From contig JAAZOH010000040.1 of NCBI GenBank assembly GCA_012797845.1, positions 1 to 57,071 on the forward strand: a DNA stretch of 57,071 nt, given 5' to 3'. Shown here one piece after another: positions 35,128 to 43,917 of the stretch. Source of the DNA: Candidatus Beckwithbacteria bacterium (lineage in GTDB: Bacteria; Patescibacteriota; Microgenomatia; UBA1400; UBA1449). Below the pieces are notes generated by a model. That model saw only the letters and a program-made list of their open reading frames with translations. It was not told where the DNA came from and ran no database searches. Position numbers and translations under genes: made by a program. The number at the start of each line of letters is the position of its first letter. Within the stretch, counting starts at the first letter, position 1.

Positions 35128-35967
35128 TTAATGAGTAATAGTTTGATTAAGCCTCAAATGTAAATCGTATTTTTTAACTAAATTTTTAACTAAACTGTCG
35201 AGTTGTTTTTGATAGTTTTTTGACCGGCTTTGATAAAATTCCTGCCAAATGTTGGGGTCTAAATCTTTCATTTCTTTTTTAAGTCTTTCTAAAATATAGG
35301 GTTTTAAATTGATCTGTTCAACATAAACATCTTGATTGCCTGTTTCAGCAATACGTTTAAATAAATGTTCTAACACCTGAGGTTTTCCTACAAAATGAGG
35401 TAAAACTGGACCCACAAAGACATAGGTTTTTAAGCCAGCCTCTTGCAAGGATTTAATAGCTTGTAAACGTTTAGAAGCGGCAGGGGCATTAGTTTCAAAG
35501 TACCGTGAAATACCATCGTCTGTGGATGTAATAGTCAAACCAATTTCAACATTTTTTAATTTTTTAAAAACATCTATGTCCCGCAGTACTAAATCTGATT
35601 TACTTAAAATAGAAACTAGTCCGACAAATTGAAAATCAGCTAAAACTTCTAAACACTGCCTTGTTAGCTGATGTTTGGCTTCTACACCCTGGTAAGGATC
35701 TGTTACTGAGCTAAAAAAAATACTTACACCTTTGCCTTTTTGTTTAAGCTTGCCAAGTTCACTTGCTAAAAGCTTGGGAGCATTAGTTTTAACGTAAACA
35801 AATTTACCCCAATCCTGGATATCTCTATCCACAAACCGGCACATAAAACTGGCATAGCAATATTTACAAGCAAAACCACAACCGGTATAAGGATTGACCA
35901 CATAGTCACAATCCGGCAATTTGCTTTTTGTCAAAACCGATTTAGCTTCAATTTCCTGAATTTCCAT
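35128..35967 (-). CDS. SPL-like radical SAM protein
   Basis: A radical SAM enzyme of about 279 residues from ATG 35967. The Fe-S cluster motif is C30-x3-C34-x2-C37 in NPYTGCGFACKYCYASFM. It belongs to the spore photoproduct lyase-like group typified by Rv2578c/COG1533, with VFFSS-like VSIFFSSVTDPYQGVE and GPVLPHF in place. The longer ORF start at 36066 adds 33 residues lacking homology. The start overlaps the GT2 gene by 20 bases, so the two are co-transcribed. Substrate is unknown; DNA lesion reversal is one possibility. Confidence 0.9.
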   Translation of the reverse strand: MEIQEIEAKSVLTKSKLPDCDYVVNPYTGCGFACKYCYASFMCRFVDRDIQDWGKFVYVKTNAPKLLASELGKLKQKGKGVSIFFSSVTDPYQGVEAKHQLTRQCLEVLADFQFVGLVSILSKSDLVLRDIDVFKKLKNVEIGLTITSTDDGISRYFETNAPAASKRLQAIKSLQEAGLKTYVFVGPVLPHFVGKPQVLEHLFKRIAETGNQDVYVEQINLKPYILERLKKEMKDLDPNIWQEFYQSRSKNYQKQLDSLVKNLVKKYDLHLRLNQTITH

Positions 35968-36748
35968 AAGTTCCAATTTTAAGATAGATAACCGGATAAT
36001 GTAGGGCTGAAAATAGCGCAAACAAAAAACCTTGCCAACCATCAACATAACCTCGATGTCTGACAAAGCGCATCAAAAACCAGTAACAAGGTTTTAAAAA
36101 CATATAGTTTAGTAGTGAAAACATATTTTTCTTAAATCCTAGTTGAAGTAAATTTTCGGCCTCAATTGAAGTATACCGGTTGAACCGCTTTAGATATTTG
36201 CCCAGCTCTGGATCACCGTTATGGATTAAGTCATGTTTGAGAGTGTCAACTTTACCATCAATTTCTATTTGGGCATGCACACTGGAAGTGGTCATGGTAT
36301 TAACAACCATTTTTTGCTTGCTAAATTTGGCTTTACTATTTTTAAAAAGCCTAAGCACTGGATCGGGATAAGCTCCACCTTTTTGCAAGAATTTGCCTAA
36401 AAACCAATTCTTTCTGGGGATAAAGTAGCCATCACAGTCATTTTTTTTATTGATAGTCTCTTTAATCTCCTTAGCTAAAGCTGGGGATACAAACTCATCT
36501 GCATCAAGCTGAAGAACCCAATCTCCACGACAATGCTCTAGAGCTTTTTGTTTCATACTATGAAAATTATTAGGATCGTTTGGTACCAAAAAAACCTGAG
36601 CTCCCATTTGCTTGGCAATTTTCTTAGTCTGATCATGAGACATCCCGTCAACCACAATAATTTCATCTGCAATGTTTTTTACAGATTCAAGGCAGCGAGG
36701 TAAATTTACCTCTTCATTAAATGTGGCTAAGGCAACTGAAAGCTTCAT
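35948..36748 (-). CDS. WaaE/KdtX-like family 2 glycosyltransferase
   Basis: A 266-residue GT2 enzyme of the WaaE/KdtX group. The start ALATFNEEVNLPRCLESVKN, IIVVDGMSHDQT, the metal site QLDADEF and the acceptor loop with RNRKNWFLGKFLQKGGAYPD-type sequence (around residues 125-150) fit. The C-terminal part has hydrophobic stretches (WFLMRFVRHRGYVDGW) that may touch the membrane. The ATG is only two bases from the end of a 164-base hairpin, and a -10/-35 pair lies just beyond it. Ends in the radical SAM gene. Confidence 0.9.
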   Translation of the reverse strand: MKLSVALATFNEEVNLPRCLESVKNIADEIIVVDGMSHDQTKKIAKQMGAQVFLVPNDPNNFHSMKQKALEHCRGDWVLQLDADEFVSPALAKEIKETINKKNDCDGYFIPRKNWFLGKFLQKGGAYPDPVLRLFKNSKAKFSKQKMVVNTMTTSSVHAQIEIDGKVDTLKHDLIHNGDPELGKYLKRFNRYTSIEAENLLQLGFKKNMFSLLNYMFLKPCYWFLMRFVRHRGYVDGWQGFLFALFSALHYPVIYLKIGTYGNSGN

Positions 36749-36750
36749 AA

Positions 36751-36914
36751 ATGGACCTATTAAGAAATAATAAATGTTCTAATAATGTAGAATTTTTGTC
36801 AATTTTCAAGGCAGTTAATTCCGTAGCACTAGCTGTACTTGAGGAATTAAATAACGCAGAAAATTGGCAAAAAGACAAATTAGTAAATATTTACTTATTT
36901 TTTAATAGGTCCAT
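36751..36914. repeat. 164-base hairpin element, copy A
   Basis: The whole intergenic span folds on itself. Outer arms ATGGACCTATTAA are identical at both ends (36751-36763 and complement of 36902-36914), a middle pair TTGTCAATTTTC/GAAAATTGGCAA lies at 36796-36807/36859-36870, and an inner pair TTAATTCC/GGAATTAA at 36815-36822/36843-36850 leaves a 20-base loop with GTACTTGA. The second copy at 46806 has the same length and the same core (AATAAYGYAGAA, GTACTTGAG, TTAGTAAA) but different outer and inner arms that still pair. Confidence 0.8.
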
Positions 36915-36941
36915 TATATTGTATCAATTTAGGACCGACAA
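36913..36941 (-). promoter_or_regulatory. candidate promoter overlapping hairpin copy A
   Basis: On the minus strand TTGTCG (36941-36936) and a perfect TATAAT (36918-36913) are 17 bases apart. The -35 part lies in the last codons of the gene ending at 36929. Transcription would start inside the right arm of the hairpin and run into the GT2 gene at 36748. Confidence 0.35.
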
Positions 36942-38563
36942 ACTGACCATATTTTCTCTGATCTTGAATCAGTAAATGATTTTTCTAAGTTTAAGCCTTG
37001 GCAATCTGTTCCCTGAACCACACTATAGTAAGGCTCTAAACTCCTGATTTCACCATCAACAAATCGATATTGGCCAATTGCCTCAATATTTGCTAAGCCA
37101 ACCGTATCAGCCTTAGTCCATACTGCCGTTTCCTGGACAAGTCGTGGATTGATTTTGCCATAAAACAAAATGTCTAAATAAATTGAGCTATTAAGCCCTT
37201 GAACATAAACTAAGCGTTCATCTTGTTTTTGAGAAATATAGGTAATAGCTGGCTTAATTCCGGCAAAAAGTTCGGGTGCATATTTTTTAGGAAACAGGTA
37301 AATATATTGATATCCAGCGTATATACTTTGGCTAAAATACAAAGCCAAAAATAATCCATAAGGAAGCCATTTTGTCTTGGTTTTTTGGTTTAAAAAATCA
37401 ACAACTTTTATAAAACCAATCGCAATAGTTATGATTAAAACCGGAATTAAATACAAAGACCGCGTAGCATGAGGTGCATCAGTAGTTATAGCTGAAGCCG
37501 CAGGAGACAAAAATAGCCACAGCCAAACAAGTAAAATATTTTTTATATTTGTTTTAGATTTAATAAGGAAAAACAAAAGAGTTAAGAGTCCAATCGGCAA
37601 AAACAGCAAATCAAGAATATAAAAATAGCTCTGTCCAGGAATGACATGCCATGGATGATTGTATTTATTTTGCCATAAAAATCCGAGGCTAAAAGTCATC
37701 ACATAATTTTTAAAAAGCATTCGACCAAAATAAAATGGCTTATTGAGCCAGAGTTTAGCTAGTAGTGGATTCTTTTGAGCTAGAGCAAAACGGGCATGAT
37801 TAAAAGTATCTATGACTCCTGGATCAGAAAAAATAGTAATGCCTTGCTTGGCTTGGGAAACAGATAAAACACTTCTAAAAGCCAATAAGCTGCCTAAGCC
37901 TAATATGATCACACTAATAATTAAAATAATTTTAGGTCTTGCCAGCAGCTTTTTCCAAAATAAAATTATTAATCCCGCCATAAATAGGGGTAGAAAAACA
38001 AAACTGCTACTGTAGGTAAACTGCATAGCAACTAGCAAAACCGAGCTTAAAAGCAAAAACCAGGGTTTTTTAAAGCTTTGTAAAAATCCCCACAGCGCCC
38101 ACAAAAACAAAGCTAAATTAAGATTGGCTTCAAACCCAAGTCTGGAAAAATGGATATGCCAAGGGTTAATTGTCAGTAAAAAAGCTGCCAGCAAAGCTAT
38201 TGCCTCATTTTTCTTACCATCTTTATAGAGGGCTAAATTTTTTGCTAGTAAATAAAGAGCTAAGACTAAACTTACTCCGGCTAGAGCTGACCAAAACCGC
38301 ACTGCAAAAACGTTCAAGCCAAAGACTTTAATTGGTATCACGGAAGCATAAATATAGCCTGGCATTTTATAATCTCCAATTGATTTAAAAGCTAGTGGCC
38401 AACTTTGGCCATGTTCATCTTTGCCAGTTTGCAAGAGTGAATAAGCATTATAGCCAATAGCTGCTTCATCACGATTTAGGGGTGGCGACAATGATTCCAA
38501 GCCCACAAACCGCACTGTCAAAGCAATGACAATGATAATAAGTAAATATATTCTAAAGTTCAT
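36929..38563 (-). CDS. GT39/ArnT-like GT-C glycosyltransferase
   Basis: A 544-residue polytopic protein of the PMT_2 group (GT39/ArnT-like). The outer loop 1 motif is NRDEAAIGYNAYSLL with D32 E33, the DE pair expected to hold the catalytic acid and metal or acceptor. GDYKMPGYIYASVIPIKVFG and ATRSLYLIPVLIITIAIGF are family-like. About ten to eleven membrane helices precede a soluble C-terminal domain outside the membrane. It is a paralogue of those at 38569, 43918 and 46966. It would transfer a sugar from lipid phosphate to a protein or glycolipid. Confidence 0.92.
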   Translation of the reverse strand: MNFRIYLLIIIVIALTVRFVGLESLSPPLNRDEAAIGYNAYSLLQTGKDEHGQSWPLAFKSIGDYKMPGYIYASVIPIKVFGLNVFAVRFWSALAGVSLVLALYLLAKNLALYKDGKKNEAIALLAAFLLTINPWHIHFSRLGFEANLNLALFLWALWGFLQSFKKPWFLLLSSVLLVAMQFTYSSSFVFLPLFMAGLIILFWKKLLARPKIILIISVIILGLGSLLAFRSVLSVSQAKQGITIFSDPGVIDTFNHARFALAQKNPLLAKLWLNKPFYFGRMLFKNYVMTFSLGFLWQNKYNHPWHVIPGQSYFYILDLLFLPIGLLTLLFFLIKSKTNIKNILLVWLWLFLSPAASAITTDAPHATRSLYLIPVLIITIAIGFIKVVDFLNQKTKTKWLPYGLFLALYFSQSIYAGYQYIYLFPKKYAPELFAGIKPAITYISQKQDERLVYVQGLNSSIYLDILFYGKINPRLVQETAVWTKADTVGLANIEAIGQYRFVDGEIRSLEPYYSVVQGTDCQGLNLEKSFTDSRSEKIWSVCRS

Positions 38564-38568
38564 AATTT

Positions 38569-40170
38569 CTAACGGCTAATGGCATATAAAGCCTCAGAGC
38601 CATCAGGAAAAACATAGTTTTGTATTATTTTCCCAGACAGTTTTTTACTACTAAGATACAAGCTATGATCCTCAGGTTGTTTTGTCTCATCAAGCCCAAA
38701 ACTAATCTTGCCAATTTGTTTAACCCAATCATTATTATTTCCGTGTTCTTGAATATCGACAATCAGCTTGGGATTGTAAAAAACTACCGCCAAGGCTGGC
38801 TGCCAATAAGCGCTATCTACAAAAATATGATCATAGTCATTTTTATACTCAGCTACTGCCTGACCAATATAGGTATTACCTAATTGCCAAGCCTGAGCAC
38901 TTCGTGCAGGATAATGTATAAAATAATCTTCAAGATAAAGTAGACTATTTAAAGCAATAGCAAGTAACAATAAAAGAAAAGCCAGATTGCTAAGTCGGTT
39001 TGGCAATTGTGCTAAAAGTTGGCCAAATCCCAAGGCTGCAATCCCCATGAGTGGCAAAAGCATATAAATCGATCGCGAAGCATGGTAAGGCTCATAAGGA
39101 AGAGCGGCAGTAATAGGAGCAACTAACAAGCAAATTATTAAGATAATCGTTGTTTTGCTTTTCCAGTTTTTAAAAAGCCAATATAAACCAAAGAGCAAGG
39201 GAATAGCGGTAATTGCTAGTAATTGCCCTCCCCAACCACTGTGATGACGCAAATTCGGATCGCCTTGTAAAAATAAGAAGTCAATACTAAAGTATGGCAG
39301 ATAATTATTGAGCAGTTCCCGAGCTATAAAAAAGTAGCGATGGTAAAAAAGTCTTGCCGCTAAACTATTGCCACTTTGCTCAATTAAATTAGCTGATTCA
39401 CTCAGAGCTTGATTGCTATTTAAAATACTGGGCGTACTTAAACGATACTGCTGACTAGCTTGATAATAAGGAGATAAGTAAAGCGGTAGTAAACCCAAAA
39501 CAAAGATAAATACAGCCAATAATAAGTAGATTTTTTTCTGCCAAAGCTGCTTCCAATAAACTAAAATAATAATCCCTAAAAATACAGGTACTACATATCT
39601 GGCACTAAAATAGCTATAAACACTAATTAATCCAAACAAAGAAGCTGGAATAAGCCAAAAACTTTTTTTAGAAAATCCCCAAAAAGTAAATAGAACTGCC
39701 CACAGCAAAAAGCAAAATGATAGTCCTGATTCAAAACCAATGCGAGCAAAGTGGAAATGCCAGGGTGTAGCTAAAAATAAAACCAATGACAAGTTTAAAA
39801 CTAAAGTATTGATCTTATTTTTAGGCAAAAGTTGTTTTAGCAGTAAATAAAAAACTGGAACACTACTTAGCCAAACCAAAGCAAAGGGTAAGCGTACGGC
39901 AAAAGGCGTCAAACTAAATAGTCTGACACTTAAGCTCACCAGCCAAATTGCTACCGGAGCTTTATAATCACCGTACGACAAAAAAATAGCCTGTAACCAA
40001 TTATGGCCATGAATATCTAGACCAATCTTAGCCAGACTATAAGCATCAATACCAATCGCTAGCTCATCCCAGTAAAGCGATACGGGATTTTGGCCAAGAT
40101 TGATTATGCGTACAAAAAGCAGGAACCCAACAATCAATCCAAAAAACAAATATGATAAACTTATTTTCAT
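38569..40170 (-). CDS. GT39/ArnT-like GT-C glycosyltransferase
   Basis: A 533-residue paralogue of the 36929 protein. The loop motif is YWDELAIGIDAYSLAKIGLD with D35 E36, followed by LSYGDYKAPVAIWL. About eleven membrane segments and an outer C-terminal domain. The first gene of this minus-strand pair, five bases from its partner, with a perfect TATAAT upstream at 40189-40184. Acceptor and sugar unknown. Confidence 0.92.
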   Translation of the reverse strand: MKISLSYLFFGLIVGFLLFVRIINLGQNPVSLYWDELAIGIDAYSLAKIGLDIHGHNWLQAIFLSYGDYKAPVAIWLVSLSVRLFSLTPFAVRLPFALVWLSSVPVFYLLLKQLLPKNKINTLVLNLSLVLFLATPWHFHFARIGFESGLSFCFLLWAVLFTFWGFSKKSFWLIPASLFGLISVYSYFSARYVVPVFLGIIILVYWKQLWQKKIYLLLAVFIFVLGLLPLYLSPYYQASQQYRLSTPSILNSNQALSESANLIEQSGNSLAARLFYHRYFFIARELLNNYLPYFSIDFLFLQGDPNLRHHSGWGGQLLAITAIPLLFGLYWLFKNWKSKTTIILIICLLVAPITAALPYEPYHASRSIYMLLPLMGIAALGFGQLLAQLPNRLSNLAFLLLLLAIALNSLLYLEDYFIHYPARSAQAWQLGNTYIGQAVAEYKNDYDHIFVDSAYWQPALAVVFYNPKLIVDIQEHGNNNDWVKQIGKISFGLDETKQPEDHSLYLSSKKLSGKIIQNYVFPDGSEALYAISR

Positions 40171-40182
40171 ATAGACAATACT

Positions 40183-40189
40183 TATTATA
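40183..40189. promoter_or_regulatory. overlapping divergent -10 elements
   Basis: The 34-base gap between divergent starts 40170 and 40205 contains TATAAT on the minus strand (40189-40184) and TATTAT on the plus strand (40183-40188), both a dozen or so bases from a start. No clear -35 hexamer fits either at 16-18 bases. Competition between the two is expected if both work. Confidence 0.28.
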
Positions 40190-40204
40190 GTTGATTATCT
40201 CTCA

Positions 40205-42001
40205 ATGAAAAAACGTTTCAATACAATAATATTGATTTCGATTTTACTTTTTGCTTTTTTTATCAGAATTCTTAAACTTTCGATTATTCCCGTAGGTATC
40301 ACCCATGACCAGCTTGATTACATTATTAACGCAAAAGCTATTTTCCTAACAGGTAGCGATCTGACTCAAACCTGGAATTTTTTTAGTTTAACTGGCATTA
40401 AAACCGCCGAGACCGTCATTTCAGAATTATTACCAACTATATTGGCGCTTTTTATAGGGCCATTTAAATTTTCGCTATTTTCAGCTCGCCTGCCTTTTGT
40501 ACTAGCTAATATCTGCTTAATATATGTGGTTTATCTAATTAGTAAAAAATTAATAAACAGAAATACAGCTTTAGTTACTGCTCTGTTTTTAGCAATAAAC
40601 CCCTGGGCTATTCATTTCAGCAGATCTCCTTTTGAAAGTCTGGTGGCACTAACTTTTTATTTAACTGGAGTGTATTTAATTCTAAAATTATCTTCTTGGA
40701 AAATGCTATATGCTTTTCCTTTATTTATTCTAGGATTTTTTTCTTACCATGCTCTTAAAATTATTTTTCTTCCGCTTTTACTAGTAACTTTAGTTTATAA
40801 ATTTTTACAAAAAAAGCAGGATAAAAAACCTTTTATTGCTTTATTCTCTTTAGGAATTTTAGTTATAGTGTTTTTCATTGTAAGCCTGAAATTTCAAGCT
40901 GCAGCTAGTAGAATTGGTGAAGTTTCTTTTCTTTCCCCTGAAATATACCAAAAAGCCCAAGAATCGGTCTATCAGGAAAGAAGTCTGGCCTTGCCTTCGC
41001 AACTAAACACTCTTTTTTCCAACAAAGCTACATATTATTTAAAAGATTCAATTATCAAATACTTAAATGCTTTCTCGCCTTCCCTCTTATTTCTCACAGG
41101 CGAAAATAGCGGCATTGGAGCTTACACAAATTGGCACCATGGTTTATTTTATTATATTGATTTTGTATTCTTAGTGCTTGGCTTACTAACTCTTTATCAT
41201 AAACATAAAAAGTCTGGAATTTTCTTATTTGCCCTCGCGCTAATTTCTCCCCTACCAACAGCAGTTAGCAATAATAATCTGTATACACTCAGATCAGCTT
41301 TGCTTTTTCCTATCTTAACTGTTTTTATTGCTTATGGAATTTTATTTTTCATCCAATCTGCAAAAAATAAATTAAAGCCAGTTTTAATAGTAGGCTTAAC
41401 CTTGATTTATCTTTTATCTTTTATCAATTTTTATCACATTTATTTCATAGCTTACCCTGTGTATGGTAGTGAAGGCTTTTTGCTTTCTAAAAGAATCTTA
41501 TCTAGTTATCTTATTCGATCGAAAACTAAAGCAAAAAATATTTTTATTAGCGATACACCTATCAGACCTCTTTTTGAACAATATTTGTTTTATGACAACG
41601 CATTAAATTCTAAAGATGCAGTTAGAAAAGTTGCCAAATCAATAAATAATAATCAATTTATTCCGTTTGAAAATATGCATTTTTCAAACAATTGCCTAAA
41701 TAAAGACATCATTTACAACAAAGATAATCTTGTTATTCAACGCTCTTTAAAAAACTGTAAACAAAGCGGTCAGCTGGACACAGATGAAAAAATAGTTATA
41801 AATAAAATTCCTTTAAAACCACTAAGTATTTCTAGTTTGGAAGATGCTGGCCAAATTTATAAAATATACAATGATACGCTTTGCTCCAAATATAAACTGA
41901 ATCCATATCCAAGAGTTTACAGCTATAAAGATTTTGAGATTGAAACCATGGATGATGAAACTTTTTGCAAAACTTGGATCTCAGACCTTAATGACTTATA
42001 A
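40205..42001 (+). CDS. divergent GT39-like GT-C glycosyltransferase
   Basis: A 598-residue polytopic protein related to the neighbouring GT39 enzymes but more distant. Where they have DE, it reads THDQLDYIINAKAIF, with D35 and D38 and no glutamate next to D35. NPWAIHFSRSPFESLVALTF and FLGFF-like SYHALK match the family. The C-terminal outer part of about 170 residues has several cysteines (NNCLNKD, KNCKQSG, TLCSKY, FCKTW). It is a lone plus-strand gene, meeting the convergent gene tail to tail with a six-base overlap. Confidence 0.88.
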   Translation: MKKRFNTIILISILLFAFFIRILKLSIIPVGITHDQLDYIINAKAIFLTGSDLTQTWNFFSLTGIKTAETVISELLPTILALFIGPFKFSLFSARLPFVLANICLIYVVYLISKKLINRNTALVTALFLAINPWAIHFSRSPFESLVALTFYLTGVYLILKLSSWKMLYAFPLFILGFFSYHALKIIFLPLLLVTLVYKFLQKKQDKKPFIALFSLGILVIVFFIVSLKFQAAASRIGEVSFLSPEIYQKAQESVYQERSLALPSQLNTLFSNKATYYLKDSIIKYLNAFSPSLLFLTGENSGIGAYTNWHHGLFYYIDFVFLVLGLLTLYHKHKKSGIFLFALALISPLPTAVSNNNLYTLRSALLFPILTVFIAYGILFFIQSAKNKLKPVLIVGLTLIYLLSFINFYHIYFIAYPVYGSEGFLLSKRILSSYLIRSKTKAKNIFISDTPIRPLFEQYLFYDNALNSKDAVRKVAKSINNNQFIPFENMHFSNNCLNKDIIYNKDNLVIQRSLKNCKQSGQLDTDEKIVINKIPLKPLSISSLEDAGQIYKIYNDTLCSKYKLNPYPRVYSYKDFEIETMDDETFCKTWISDLNDL

Positions 42002-43909
42002 TTTTTTAACTGCTTTATAAATTTTATATTTTTTATTAGTAAAAAGCAGTTTTTTCTGAGATAAATCAAAACCCAAACAATACCTTCCTTCTACTCCTTC
42101 TTCTAATAAAAGATAGTCTGTTGAAAAATTTTCTTTCAAAGAACAATCATTTCTTTTAATATATTCTAAAAACTGCCATCTTTTTTGAATATCAACTTTC
42201 AAAACTTCTAACTGCCATAGGTCTAACAGATAACTGTTTTTGCGACCAATGGAACCAACGATATTATGCTCCTTTTCACTACTTCTCGTAAAATTATACA
42301 AATTGAAAACATTCCCTTGCGGCAAAGTGCTTAAAACATCAAGAGCTTCCATAAGCTGCTTATCATACGTACGATTATCTTTTTTAAGGTTGTATTTGCC
42401 TAATTCATGCCATGTCACCGGCAAACTTAAAAGCAAAATCAAAGCTATGAAAAAAACTAGCAGGTTCTTCTTTTTAATTTGAGCTAAAAAACCACCTAGT
42501 AAAATAGTGCTGGCAGTCAATAAGTATGGCCCAAATTGAATAATATTGTAAGCTGAGCCGCTCTGATTTCCAATAAATAAAACCAGTAATGAGATGAGAG
42601 AAGCAATAAGTAAGAGAATCTCTATTTTTTTGATCTTTTTTTTAAAAATTACCAATAATCCCACAATTCTTACCCCTAAACTACCTATTACAAAGATTGC
42701 ACCAAAAATAATTTGTAAAATTAAAAATTTTAAATACTTACCCTGAAGCTGATAGATTACATAATAAGAAGCAATTTTTGTCTGTTTAAAATATGGATTG
42801 AGCATTTTTTCATAAAAAGCTTGAATAATCCAACCAGGATTATAATCAATAAAACTTTTTCCAAAGGTGAACATATTAAAAGCAATTATCAAAACAACTA
42901 TTCCAGCAATTAAACCAATCAAGACAAATTTGAAACATTTTTTAAATGACCGACTTCTAAAAGATCTAATAAAAACATAGAGAGTAAAAAATCCTAATGT
43001 CATAATTCCCACAATAAACGCGTAAATTTTTAGACCAGCTAACAATCCTAAAATCAAACCAGCTAAGACTATTGAACCTTTATTTTTGAAGCTTTGCTTT
43101 AGAAATATTAAAAAATAAAAGAAAAAAACTATTGAAAGCACTGCTGGTTGGTTAAACAAAAAGATTAAAGGCTGATCCAAAAAAAAGACGCTTTGCCACC
43201 ATTGACCAAGCCTAAGTAAAACCAAAATGTATTGTAAATTGTTAGCAAAATATGCCAAAAAAACTGTAGTAATTTGGATTAAATAGTTTTTAGTAATCAA
43301 GCTAATAGTTCTAAAAACACTGATTCCAAACAAAATCGAAATAATAACTGGATAAATAACTTCTATATACAAAGCTACACTTCCACCGAACAATTGATAT
43401 TGAGCACTAATTAGTAAATCATAAAAATAATGATAATTTTTTAGACTCTGACCAGCAAAACCTGGTATTTGTGGCGGAAAATGATTTGAAAGCTCGTATA
43501 TCAAAGCTGCATGCCAACTTTGATCGTGACTAAAAGCTAGGCTAAGCTTTACCTGTTCCATTCCTAAAAATACTGATTTAACAACTGGAAAAGACTGAGC
43601 TGCTACACCCAGTGCAATAAGTAAAAAAACCCCAAATAAAAACTTAAAACCAGAAATTTTAAAATTTATTTTAAAAAAAAGAGCAAATAACAGCCAAAAT
43701 AGTATATAAATTCCAGCTAGAATTTGCGTAGACAAAAACCACCGCCCCAAAAAAATATAAAGAATCAATATCGCAAGGCCTGTCACGAGTTTTAGGTCGA
43801 ACCACTTTGATATTTTAAATTTTTGACAAATAATGTGTCCTGGAAAAAATATAAAAATTAAATAAAACAGCAGTGTTGCACCAATAGACCAAATAAGATT
43901 TAACCACAT
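41996..43909 (-). CDS. polytopic membrane protein, GT-C-like
   Basis: A 637-residue protein with about 13 membrane segments and an outer C-terminal domain of roughly 130 residues. The first large outer loop contains LSLAFSHDQSWHAALIYELS and GQSLKNYHYFYDLL, a pattern resembling the substrate loop of GT-C enzymes, where D in HDQSWH could be the catalytic acid. I do not recognise a named family. It is nine bases from the GT39 gene downstream in the same direction. Function is inferred from context. Confidence 0.82.
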   Translation of the reverse strand: MWLNLIWSIGATLLFYLIFIFFPGHIICQKFKISKWFDLKLVTGLAILILYIFLGRWFLSTQILAGIYILFWLLFALFFKINFKISGFKFLFGVFLLIALGVAAQSFPVVKSVFLGMEQVKLSLAFSHDQSWHAALIYELSNHFPPQIPGFAGQSLKNYHYFYDLLISAQYQLFGGSVALYIEVIYPVIISILFGISVFRTISLITKNYLIQITTVFLAYFANNLQYILVLLRLGQWWQSVFFLDQPLIFLFNQPAVLSIVFFFYFLIFLKQSFKNKGSIVLAGLILGLLAGLKIYAFIVGIMTLGFFTLYVFIRSFRSRSFKKCFKFVLIGLIAGIVVLIIAFNMFTFGKSFIDYNPGWIIQAFYEKMLNPYFKQTKIASYYVIYQLQGKYLKFLILQIIFGAIFVIGSLGVRIVGLLVIFKKKIKKIEILLLIASLISLLVLFIGNQSGSAYNIIQFGPYLLTASTILLGGFLAQIKKKNLLVFFIALILLLSLPVTWHELGKYNLKKDNRTYDKQLMEALDVLSTLPQGNVFNLYNFTRSSEKEHNIVGSIGRKNSYLLDLWQLEVLKVDIQKRWQFLEYIKRNDCSLKENFSTDYLLLEEGVEGRYCLGFDLSQKKLLFTNKKYKIYKAVKKL

Positions 43910-43917
43910 AAATATAC

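Noticed and set aside
36751-36975. A plus-strand ORF of 74 codons across hairpin copy A
   Set aside because: It lies almost wholly within the palindromic element, runs into the 3' end of the GT39 gene on the other strand, and has no family-like sequence.
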